From positions 1,984,001 through 2,048,000 of the forward strand of contig LSAX01000006.1 in assembly GCA_001557505.1 (NCBI GenBank): a stretch of 64,000 nucleotides of DNA, written 5' to 3'. Origin of the DNA: Reticulascus tulasneorum (taxonomy: Eukaryota; Ascomycota; Sordariomycetes; Glomerellales; Reticulascaceae). Position numbers and translations under genes: made by a program. The number at the start of each line of letters is the position of its first letter. Positions within the stretch are counted from its first letter, which is position 1. Of this stretch, positions 39,795 through 50,118 are shown piece by piece. The notes beneath the pieces are model-generated. The model was not told the DNA's origin. It saw nothing but the letters and a program-made list of their open reading frames with translations, and did not search any database.

Positions 39795-42460
39795 GCTAGA
39801 TATAAATATAATAAAGTTCTAGGTTTAAAATGGTTAATTTTAAACCTAAAATCAATAATAATACTAATAAAAAAACTTTATAGCTTTTTAATATAATATT
39901 ATTCATTTTTAATAGAAAATATTTTTCAAGCTTATTAATATTAGTTTTAATAACTTTAATATAAGCTTGATAATAAGAAGTCTATATAAATTAATATATT
40001 AAATATTTAAATATTAAGAAAATTAATAACTTACTAAATTATTATTAATTTGAATTTAATGTTCAAAATTAGATAATAAAAAGTCTAATTTTTTAAAGAT
40101 TTAATAAATACATAATAATCTAATATTAAAATTATATAAGTTTCTCTTTATAATTTAATAGAAGGTTTAATAAATATTTCAAATATTTCTTTTAATTTGT
40201 TTAAAATAATAAATTTGATATTTGTTAATATATTTTTCTTATATTTAATATTAATTATACCTTTTCCGATATATATTAAAGATTTTTTTAATTTTAATAT
40301 TATTTTAAATATAAAATAAATAGAATTTTATCTTATTATATTATCTATATATATATAATTATTTAATAAAAAAACAAATAACTTACTAAGTAATGTTTTT
40401 TTAATATTATAATTTAAAAGTAAAATTCTTTTTTTTTATATTTATTAATACTTTTGCTTAATAAATTTTTTATTTTAAATATATATTTTGTTAATATTAT
40501 AATTTATTAAACTTTATTTAATATAGCTATATAAAAAGTTAATTAATAAATAGTTAAACAAATATATAATAATAAAAACTTATTATTATTTAAGGTTGTG
40601 ATTTTAGTTAGTCTTTTTCTTAATTAGTTAGTTAGTTTTTAGTCTTAGTTAGTCTTAGTCAGTGTTTTACGGACTAAAGACCTACTTTAGTTAGTCTTAG
40701 TCAAGATAAGGACTAACTAAGAAAAAAGATTAAATGATTATAACTATTTATATTAAATTTATAAATTTATAATTTAATATATATTAAAATTTACAATATT
40801 AAATATTTATTTTAATATTAAAATATATAAATAAAATTAAAAACTTAAATATTAATATATTAATTAAAAACCTTAATCTTTTCTATTTAATCTTAGTTAG
40901 TCTTTAGTTAGTTAGTCTTAGTCAACCTAAAGATTAACTAAGACTAAAGAAAAAGACTAAAGACTAACTAAAACTAACTAAAATCACAACCTTGTTATTA
41001 TTTAAAAGTTCAAAATTATTGTTAACTTAATTATTAAATTAAGAATTTATATAATTAATAATTTGATTATTGATTTTAATATTTGATATATATTCTTTTA
41101 ATATATCTTATATTATAAGATTTATTATATATGTAATATAATGTATATCATTATTAAAAGTCGAATGAGTTAAATTATTATAAATATTTTTAAATATTTT
41201 AATAAAGGTATTATTATTAGTTATATTATCTTAAGTTATATTAATAAAATGTAAATATTAAATTATTTATAATAATAATTATATTTTAACTTACCTAAAT
41301 ATATTAATATAACTTAAAGAAAGATAAAGTTTTAATATTTCTTTAAATATTTTTTTTAATATAAATTCTAATATGCTTTTTAGTTAATTTTTTAAAACCT
41401 ATTATAATAATAATATTACATATAATTCTTAATATAAAAATAATAAATATAATATACTAATTAAACGATATATTAATTTAAATTTCAGATTAATATATAT
41501 AAGAATAACACCTAAATAAGATTTTTGTGATATTAAAGTCTAAATATTAAAAATAAGTAAAAATTTACCGTTTTTTTTCTATATTTTTGTTTAAAATATA
41601 ATTAAAAGTTATTAATAAGTTATTATAGTTATCTTTTAATATTTTTATAATATTATGTTGGTTAATAATAGGTGTAGATCTATTAAATAAATAAATAATA
41701 AATGAATATTATAATGATTTAATAATTAACTTATTTATTATAATAACTTAATAGTTCTTTAAATAAATTAGAATTAGTTATATTAAATGATAAATTATTA
41801 TTAATTAAAAAAGTTAAAATCTTTTTATAAATATCATTTTCATTAAAATCTGTAATAATAAAATTCCGGCTTTTTTATTATTAGAAATAGTAAAAAAGCT
41901 TTCTTTTGAAGATTGAAAAGTTAAAAGTTATATTTTAGATCTTATATATATATATATTAGTAAATTATTTAATATTGAATTAGTTAAACATATTAAACTT
42001 ATTTTTAATTAAATTCTTTTCTGTTTTAAGATTATATATAATAGTAATATGTTTTTAATGATAATGTCAAGCATAATTAGAAGCTTGAAAACTTTTAACT
42101 AATTTGATATTATTATAAGAACATCTATTATTATATTAGTTAAATATATTATATATTTAAAATAATAACTTATAAAATATATTATAATTTCATTTTTCGT
42201 TCTTTAAGCAAATCGATAATTAATAAAGTATATATAAAAAGTCTGTTTTTAATAATATAAACAATAAAATCATTAATATAAGGTAATTTATATTTAAGAT
42301 CATTATAAATAATAAAAATCAGGTTTTTTATATTATTAAAAATAGAATTATCGATAGTTTTAATAATAGAAAAAGGATTTATAGTTATTAAGTTATTAGA
42401 AGTTGAATAGATAGAACTATTATTAGAAGATTTACATAAAGAGATTTTTAAATATATTTA
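39795..42460 (-). mobile_element. hAT copy H, 3'-truncated, carrying a nested MITE
   Basis: A minus-strand transposase relic. Near 39950-39850 a frame reads NINKLEKYF followed by a strongly diverged version of the segment that in other copies reads FKLSHF. The N-terminal region is near 42440-42370. It stops at 39795 against the terminus of element E. MITE copy 3 lies inside it at 40591-40994. RIP-type stops are numerous. Confidence 0.7.
40591..40994. mobile_element. hAT-type MITE, copy 3 (404 bp, perfect 8-bp TSD)
   Basis: Exactly the same length as the copy at 1841-2244 and inverted relative to it. TTATTATT flanks it at 40583-40590 and 40995-41002. The left terminus reads TAAGGTTGTGATTTTAG (first C changed to T) and the right one CTAAAATCACAACCTTG. 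The two copies differ mainly by transitions. Confidence 0.92.
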
Positions 42461-42600
42461 AAAGATAAATATTTAAATAATAATATATTTTTATATAATA
42501 TTTGATAATTATAAAATAATAACTTATTATATTTAATAAAAAGAAAATTAAGGTTAGAAAAAAACTAAGATATATATATATTTATAAAATTAAAATTAAT

Positions 42601-42750
42601 ATTAGAAATCAACATTAGAAATTAACATTAGAAATTAACATTATAAATTAATATTATAAATTAATATTGTAAATTAATATTACAAATTAATATTATAAAT
42701 TAATATTATAAATTAACATTATAAATCAATATTACAAATTAATATTAAAA
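42601..42750. repeat. 13-bp tandem repeat
   Basis: About eleven head-to-tail units of ATTAtAAATTAAt, with variants ATTAGAAATTAAC and ATTACAAATTAAT. Confidence 0.8.
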
Positions 42751-42779
42751 TTTAAAATTTAATAAAAAAAATTTATTAT

Positions 42780-43350
42780 TATTATTTAATTATTTAATTA
42801 ATCTAATTATTTTCTTAACTTAGTTATTTAATTAACTTAGTTATTTAGTTAACTTAGTTATTTTGTTAATTTAGTTATTTTGTTAACTTAGTTGTTTTGT
42901 TAATTAAGTTATTTAGTTATTTAGTTAATTTAGTTAGTTTAGTTATTTAATTAATATATATATATATTCTTTAGTCATTTTAATCATTTTAATCAGACTA
43001 AATTTAGTTTATTTTAATCTTAATCAATTAGTTAATTAATTTTAGTTAGTCTTAGTCAAAATTTTAATTAACTAAATTGATTTAGTCTTAATCAAAATTT
43101 TAGTTAACTAAGACTAAGACTAAATTTAGTTTTAATCATTAGCTTGACTTAACTTAGTCTGACTAAATTACAACCCTGATCTTAATTAACTAGTTAACTA
43201 ATTTTAGTTAGTCTTAAACAAAATTTTAATTAACTAAATTGTTTTAATCTTAATTAAAATTTTAGTTAATTAAGATTAAAATTAAATTTAGTTTTAATTA
43301 CTAACTTAACTTAACTTAGTCTGACTAAATTATAATTTTAGATATAAATT
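42780..43350. mobile_element. Stacked hAT 3' terminal fragments
   Basis: Short TTAGTTATTTAGTTAA repeats, then two successive right-hand ends of the copy-B type: AGTCTGACTAAATTACAACCCTG ends near 43178 and a second, more mutated end, CTAAATTATAATTTTAG, finishes near 43343. The segment between them is a second copy of the preceding about 170 bp. Confidence 0.6.
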
Positions 43351-43359
43351 TTTTTTTTT

Positions 43360-43560
43360 TTTTAATAAATACATATATCTAGTTTTAATTTATAATCTTT
43401 TTTATTATATTTAAAATTTCCAAAATTATTAATTTTTTCAACTTCTAAAATAGAAAAATTAAAATTAGATATATTTTAATTTTAAATTTTTTTTTTTTTT
43501 AAAAACCTTAATAATAGATTTTATATAAATTTATAATATTTAATTAGAGTTTTTATTGTT
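43360..43560 (-). mobile_element. hAT N-terminal fragment
   Basis: Read on the minus strand, the stretch about 43480-43370 matches the transposase N-terminal region of other copies (FKYNKKDYKLKL, compared with SKYNKESYKLKP at 29104 onward). It is bounded by T-runs and is the last recognisable repeat before the gene-rich side. Confidence 0.6.
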
Positions 43561-43619
43561 TTATAAAGTTAAAAATAACTTTATCAAAGAAGAAAGAGTA
43601 TAATATTTATTAATAATAT

Positions 43620-44582
43620 AAATAATAATAACTAACCGTACCTGTTACAACGTTCTATAGAATTACTAGATGGTAGCTATAAAGTTGTAAAGGGAACTTA
43701 AAAAGACTATCAAATAACGTAAACAGAAGAATAGAAGTTATATTAAGGCTATAGACGCCGGCCCCGACCTTATAAATGCTGTAAGAGCCCCTGCTAAAGC
43801 TTTTCCTACAAACCACCTCACACCCGTTCTGACAGGATCTAGGTTCATAGACGCATAGAAAAAAAAACCTAGCTGTTATGTTGCGTGTCGTAAATATGGT
43901 AGTTGTGTGTAGAGCGTGACCGATGATCGATGGCCCTAATATCTGAGATATTATGTCGGCCGGCTGGGGAAGCCTCATACGATTGACAATCAAACACCCG
44001 AGAGGTGTTAGAAACGCTTCTACTACAAAGTCATTGTTATACTACACTGTTGTGCGCGGTTGTTGTTCCCATGGGCTGCTCTAGCTTAGAAACCCCTAGA
44101 AGATTTAGTAGCACCTCGACGTTCGGCCCTAGGTCGTACTCGCTATGGACTATTATAGGATGTCCTTGGGATGACACTCTGTCGTGCACTAGAATCTCTA
44201 CTCAGTTGTGTACTGACTAAGTTATTTGGGCCAGGCAGCTATTCCGATGTCGGTCTCCAACAATCTACTATTGTTTTAGGGTCGAATCTTTAATCGTTTC
44301 GTCGTAACAAATATTTCGAGTATCATCGCAAGTCCCCAGATGCCGACATATCTGGCTCTATAGACTTCAACGGGGCCAGGAAGAACAAGGATAGATAAGC
44401 AAGCAGGGAATCCCGAGCTCTGTATTACGGGGAAACTATCGACGAATCATCGAAACAACTGCACCAGAGATGGCTCCAGATCCTGAATCGCTACCATCGT
44501 TCTCAACTCTGCGCCATCTACTGTCACTTTCAAGGATGAAATTTGAGACTTGGAAAAGTCAGACAACGGTGTACTGTTTACA
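43620..44582. other. Transition from AT-rich to gene-rich DNA, no supported gene
   Basis: Composition changes to near-balanced within about 100 bp around 43630-43750. Open frames of 71-112 codons occur on both strands (for example 43655-43993 minus), but none looks like a conserved protein. Part of this stretch may be the 5' portion of the degenerate gene that follows. Confidence 0.45.
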
Positions 44583-45976
44583 ATGGCTTCCGGGAACTCG
44601 GCAGCCAAATTCAGAGTTGTTTTGGGCCAAGAGTCAGCAGATTACAAGTACGATAACGACCACATGTTCTATGGGCCAAATCTAACAGAGAAGAATGGTC
44701 TCGTTTGAATCAGCTCCCTGGAAGCATTTTGATCCGGACCATCAAGATTTTTTAACGACTCACTCAAGAATCGTCATACCTGGTCTCATCAATCCCTTAA
44801 TCGTAACACAAACCGGCCTCAATGTGATCGCCCTTTGCGGATTGAAAGCCCAAGAGGACATCTCGAGTGCACTGGAGAACGAGCTGATATCTGCGCCCCA
44901 TGCGCTGGGCAACGCCCGTCATGTGTGGTTTTGGAAGTCTGGAATGGCAGTCACCAGGGTACTCGTTAACTGTCCGGAGGCACTTGTGATGAACATGGCA
45001 AAGAAGCTTTTGCACAAGCAAGACAGCTGAGGGATCCTTTCAACTGAGGGATGCTTTCGGCATCGCAAGTGCACTGACCGGTACAGACATCACATACAAT
45101 GTCTGGGAAAACAGATGTTTTGATGCTACGTTGTTCAAGCAAGTCCGAGGAGAGAGAGACGAAGATGCAGAACCGTTGACGACAGAGACTCCGAGTCCCG
45201 TATACCGGGACTGGCTACACTATCGAGGACCCAGTACTGACACTGAAAACCAAGACATTGAAGACATAGCCGGGTCTTTGACTCAAGGTCTGCAAGCGAC
45301 CATGGCCGTTCTCACGAATCGGTCAAGAAATAGGAAAGGCCCAGACGGTGAGAACTACCGAGGCTACAGGGGAAAAGGGGGTCATGTTCTTTACGAACAA
45401 ATCTATAACTTGTTCAGGAATCTTGATGAGGAAGGCCTCAAAAATGTCCGCGGCTTCCAGAGCATCCGATTAAACACTGTCTATACCCCTGCTGAGCTAC
45501 AGGGATATGATACCACCTTTGACGAGGACAACTTATTTCTTGACACTCTAGAAGGAAGAGAAATCAAATGACCCGTCGGAGGATGGCTCGGCAATGGGTC
45601 CGATTGTTGAACTGACTTGCGAGATGGTGGAGATAGATGACAACGAGTATGAAGGTGTGGAAGGGAACGACAATACCTAGTAGGTCCATCGCAGGACGCT
45701 TGCATGACCAAGATCGAGGGAGCCCTAGGGATACTTCGCACCAATTACGCGATAGCCGCTCTCCGAAACCCTTCAATTGAGAGAACACTTAAGAGCCATG
45801 TGCACAGAAGAAGGATTGGTTGTAAAGGCACAACAGTTGAAACCGACTATGGCACTTACTGGAGAATGGCAACGCCATACAGACTTGCCAGATTTCCAGC
45901 TCATATCGAGAAGGATGTCAAGGCTTATTCACAGCCACAGACAGAGAAAGCAATTATAGCGGTGATAGTGACGTAA
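44583..45976 (+). pseudogene. Degenerate gene with a fungal-type cysteine cluster
   Basis: No single frame or plausible intron set gives an intact protein, yet protein-like sequence passes from frame to frame. From ATG 44583 one frame reads SAAKFRVVLGQESADYKY. After two TGA stops it gives a Cys-rich segment with ECTGERADICAPCAG and RPSCVVLEVWNG, then a TAA and a TGA. All four stops are one C-to-T step from CGA or CAA. A second frame (about 45056-45571) reads GIASALTGTDITYNVWENRC and onward to DTLEGREIK. A third continues GPIVELTCEMVEIDDNEY to a stop at 45680, and a further segment runs around 45777-45959. The C-x2-C...CVV pattern resembles a cysteine motif common in lineage-specific fungal proteins; function unknown. 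The position next to the repeats makes RIP leakage a plausible cause. Alternatives are a fragmented multi-exon gene or two neighbouring relics. Confidence 0.5.
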
Positions 45977-46440
45977 GTAGACTGTGATGGACATAGGGCG
46001 CAGCTGAAAACCAAATGCAGATCCAGTCATCCGCTGCGTCCCTTAATACTGTCGTATCGGCTTCGAACTAGAAAATGCTGATATTGTAAATTCGACAAAA
46101 TGTTCATTGGCTCAGCTCAGCGCCACAAGTATTACGTAGCACAAACCTAGCATACTTACTTATGTACAGGGATCGTAGTATAAACGCCACACTCACACCG
46201 CCTTTCCCCCTTCAGACATTACCTTAGGTACCAAGAACATGACAGGGATGGCAGGGAAAAGCGGGCGGTGAAGGAAAAAAAATTGGAATGGCTTCCCCCT
46301 ACCTGCTGTGAACACCCTGCCCCTAGGAACGCAGGTCTCAAACATCAAAACTCCTGAATAGTAAACAACTCGTCTGCCTTTGAAGTAGTGCATTGCAAGA
46401 CCTACCGATGAAAGTCAACAAGTAGGTTACTGCGATCACA
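45977..46440. other. Intergenic, upstream of the GDS1-type gene
   Basis: No coding signal. It must hold the promoter of the gene starting at 46441. A purine run (GGTGAAGGAAAAAAAATTGG) lies about 170 bp upstream of that start. Confidence 0.55.
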
Positions 46441-47723
46441 ATGCCATACAACACTCGTCGCAAGTCGCTTTCTCTCCCATCCCTTGGGATTCATGTCCCA
46501 GTGACCCAGGCTGCTCGGGCTGCTGCTGCTGCTGCCTCCGCCGCAAGTCGAATATCAGAGACTTATCAGAACGATACAACGACATCGTCAGGGTCACACG
46601 CCAACAAGAAACTGAAGCGGTCGCATGGTGAAGAGTTAGGAAGACGAAGTTCCCAGACCTTTTCGATGCCTTCAAGGCATGATTATGACCAGACGCCGTA
46701 CGAACATACCCCTCCGCCCTCTCCAGATGTGGCGTCACTGCCTATCGACATGGACAACGCGCAGGATATTCCAAATATCAAGAGAATAGACCTCGAAGGG
46801 ATAAACGATGCGATTGTGGAGGCGGTTATAGTCCAGCTGCAGGTAACCGCAAACCGCCCACACTTGGTGAAGGATCTTGCCACCGTCTTGTCGCAGCAGC
46901 TTGCCATTGTTCAGCAGTCAGTTCACCTAGCATTTTCTGTCCCTTATATATCCTCTTTGCTTACTCTCGCAGTTCCGCCAATCCCTGTGCCATCATATCT
47001 TCCCGTCTATCCACATACCTCAAGCGATCCTGTTGGAGCGCTCTGGCTCCATGCCCTTTGGCGAAACAGCTTGAGGCTGTCCACCCTCGACGCACCTATT
47101 TCTTTCTTACAACCTCACCACACCAAGCAATCCCGGATACGACCTTGGCTCAGTTGCCACGGCGCTCAGTAATATCTCCATCATTATCGAGTAGTGCCTC
47201 TCGCTCAGATGAAGACGAAGACACCGACCACCGAAGAGAGCTTAGTCCATCTCCAGAAATCGACCTGTCGTCGCCCGATTTTGACGAGATCGACGACGAC
47301 ATAGCCATGCCATCAACGCCAGTTGGTTCTCTTCCCACCTGTTTCCACGTCCCTCGTAGCCACAGGAGTGCATCGCCCCCGCTGGAGAAAGACGAGAGGG
47401 AATTCACCCAGACTGCAGATGGACTACAAAAGCGCAAGCTCGGTGGTGAGCTTTTGGGAACACTTGGCGTAGAATTGGTTACAAATACCGACAATCCAGC
47501 ACAGGATGACACGATGTTTGATGAAAACAAGACACTAAGCGTGAGCATGGTGGCTCCGATGAGTTTCATTAGTAGCCCAGCAATTCGACCAACCCTTTCG
47601 TCAAATATGAAGAAGGATACCGAGACGGACAGCTGGCTGAAGGTTGGTAAATTGTTGGAGTGGGATCACAGTCCGGAGGATATCGAACTGGACGAGCTTG
47701 AGTGTTTGTTGGACGCATGCTAG
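46441..47723 (+). CDS. GDS1-type winged-helix domain nuclear protein
   Basis: Two exons, 46441-46916 and 46973-47723, give 408 residues. The 56-nt intron starts GTCAGT and ends CTCTCGCAG; splicing gives IVQHSANPCAII and keeps the frame through the rest of the conserved region. The N-terminus MPYNTRRKSLSLPSLGIHVP is typical of a conserved Pezizomycotina family. An Ala-rich run (24-35), a basic KKLKR (56-60, possible nuclear signal) and Pro/Ser-rich sequence follow. Residues about 117-215 form the winged-helix-like domain (RPHLVKDLATVL, SSRLSTYLKR, HPRRTYFFLTT) related to yeast Gds1. Then comes an acidic, Ser-rich tail (SPSPEIDLSSPDFDE) and a conserved C-terminus, SPEDIELDELECLLDAC. The family probably acts in the nucleus, but its role is poorly defined. 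Start context is good (ATCACAATGCC). Convergent with the next gene. Confidence 0.88.
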
Positions 47724-48235
47724 TCAAAGATGTGTGAGTTTTGCAGGCGCAGCTCTGCGAATACCTCTCACCACTGCAATGCGCCTACGTCCAGAGAAAA
47801 CTCGATTCGCTCTCAAGCGATCATAGCCGGCTCATATACCAACCACCTTGGTTGGCCATGAAACTGCTGGAAGGTATTATCGATTGCCACAATGACGCCC
47901 ACTCAAGTAAGCTGCACTGTTTGAGTCATTGGCTGGAGGTGTCATGCCGTTGAAGGGGAGGAAAAGGGGATCGGCTTCCAAGGGGCAAGGGGCTGCAAGG
48001 GACAGGGACGATAGCCCCAACCGTGTACTTGTAATTGTATGATGTCGTCCTGGCATGAGCTGTTGAGAAAGGCCGTCTCGCGACTTGTGTCCTATGAAAG
48101 GAGACAAAACTCTCCTGTCTCATCCTTGTCTTGAATACTCTGAACCTGTTAAGTGCAACCGTGCAAACATCACGAAGCCCGCTATTATATGGTCGGCTCC
48201 AGTGACTGTGAATGGCTTCGGGCCATTTTGATAAT
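47724..48235. other. Intergenic between convergent genes
   Basis: Contains the 3' ends of two converging transcripts. Short open frames on both strands lack any conserved look. No further feature is seen. Confidence 0.6.
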
Positions 48236-49473
48236 CTAAGACGTCTCTCCAGCGCTGCTGGTGACCTTCAGCTCAACCCAGAAAGTGGTGCCAAGCTGCA
48301 AGAGATAAGGCCGATCCAGGTGAACCACGTTTAATCCTGGAATTTCCCGCGTTGCGTCTTGGACAATACGTTCGATATCTCGATTCCACCAGCAGCCATA
48401 TTTGTGGAAGTGCGACGCTGCAGTGCTGTCGAGCATGTTATTCACGACGTTCCACCATCCCCTGCCATGTTCTATGAGGATGATGCGGCCAGTGTCTGGC
48501 TGTATAGTGTTGGCAAGATTACGCAGCACTTGCACCGGATCCTCTACACTGCATAGGCCGAAAGTCTGGATGATAGTGTCATACTTGGCCCTAGTCGCAA
48601 GTTTTGGGACTGGGAGAGGAATGAAATCCTGAATATCGGACCTGACGATTCTGAATGCTCCAGAAAGGTATGCCTGTTCTCCCCAGCTTCTATTGGAAGG
48701 AGTCTGATGTGTCCTCGTGACAGCACTGTCTGCGGCTATGCTGGGAGCCGCATCCACTAGCTTCTCGATGGCCACGCCTAACATGTCACTAGAGATGTCA
48801 ACGCCAGTAAATGACAGCATCGGGCTTTGTGTGGGCGAGTCTCGCACGCCGAGGTCTTTGGAGGCGAGAGCCCCGTATTTTGCCAGGTTTGTGTCTGCTT
48901 GTACGATGTGGCTCCAGTCATAGAAGGCCATATTCCGACCGGTACCAAGCGCTACCTCCAATACGTGTCCGCGAGCTTGTTTGGCAACCTTCTCGCGTAG
49001 CGATGTGATCCCCATGAGCCACTCTGGCATGTTCAGGTTCCGGTCAAATTGTCGCGCAGACTCTTTGCTTTTAACAGGCGGTTGTTGTATAGCAGCTGCA
49101 TCTTCTGACGGCCACGCCTGCTTTTCGTGGGGAGACGGGGAGGAGAGGTACGAAGAGACAAGGAAGCCAAAATATATGCCCATCCCCGTCGCTGCAACCA
49201 TGGCCCCCCTAAGCCCCAAATTTTTCGTTTGCTTGATAATATCTGGCGGAGACAGAGCAATCGTGGGTTTGGTCGGCGACTCCCTTTCGATGCGTTGTTA
49301 ATATTCACCCTATAGTTAAACTAGATAGGTCTCAGCACAAACCTGATGCCTTCCCGCGGCCGTCGCCTCAAAGGTCTCCCTACTTGTGCTGAGTAGAAGC
49401 GTACATATCGCAAGGATCGCCGACATGTAAATCTTGAGATGAGGTGAACAATTGGACGCTCTACTTTAGACAT
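48236..49473 (-). CDS. Oms1-like mitochondrial methyltransferase
   Basis: Two exons on the minus strand, 49473-49343 and 49283-48236, encode 392 residues. The 59-nt intron starts GTTTGT, has a TATTAAC branch and ends CGAAAG. Splicing joins PRREGIR-type presequence to ESPTKPTIALSPPDIIKQT in frame. Residues 1-45 are basic and lack acids in the second half (ISRFTCRRSLRYVRFYSAQ), a mitochondrial targeting signal. A glycine-rich membrane segment follows (about 67-91, GAMVAATGMGIYFGFLVSSY). The class I SAM-binding motif is VLEVALGTGRN near 151-161, preceded by the family signature LNMPEWLMGITSLREKV. This matches the inner-membrane Oms1/METTL7-like family; its substrate is not evident from sequence. 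An ATG three codons upstream, in the same frame, is an alternative start. The intron call rests on frame and family fit. Confidence 0.87.
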
Positions 49474-50118
49474 TGGGCACATCTCGCTTGTGGGAATGAA
49501 CAGTGCTGGAGTTTCCCCATGGATCTGGTCGGTTGAAGGGCAGTGCAGAGGGAGGGCAGACGGAGGCAAAATTCCAAGCTGTAACATACAAGGCAGGGCA
49601 TGGGTGGATCCACATAAGAGGTAGTAGAAGTGTACCCTCCCGCACTGTATAAAACTAGGCCTGGCAACGCTCCTTGGGTGAGAAGTCCACTCATTGCTAC
49701 TCGCAGGAACACCATTATACATCAACGTAGGTGATACGTAGTCTAGCGGGTCTTTGATGCCAGGCTTGCTGGGCTACAGGCTTGCTGGGGAGATTTCAAC
49801 ATGCCTGGCGTCTTGACCATACAGGCAAACATACACAGTCAGCTGAAGTTGTCTGGACCTGTGCACACAGATTCTACGTCGGTAGACGTCCGACCTGGAT
49901 CTGGACTGCAGTGGTAAACCCGCACAAGGTAGATTGGCTACCTACTCGGGGATTTGTCACGTTCTATGTCATTTCCGTACATTGAGGCTCGACTTAACAT
50001 CGCAGCCTATCCCTCACTAGTATGGATGCCAAGAGTCGCCGGGAGCTTATAAATACATGCGCTGAACATCCCGTAATGGATAATTCTACTAGATGTTCTG
50101 CTAAATGGCTTGACTACG
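49474..50118. other. Intergenic: promoter of the methyltransferase gene, 3' end of the IMPACT gene
   Basis: Both neighbours lie on the minus strand, so this stretch serves the upstream gene's terminator and the downstream gene's promoter. A short repeat (CAGGCTTGCTGGG) occurs twice near 49760-49790. No gene is seen. Confidence 0.55.

Noticed and set aside
43655..43993. 112-codon minus-strand frame at the compartment edge
   Set aside because: No signal peptide, motif or family resemblance; it could be chance in newly balanced DNA.
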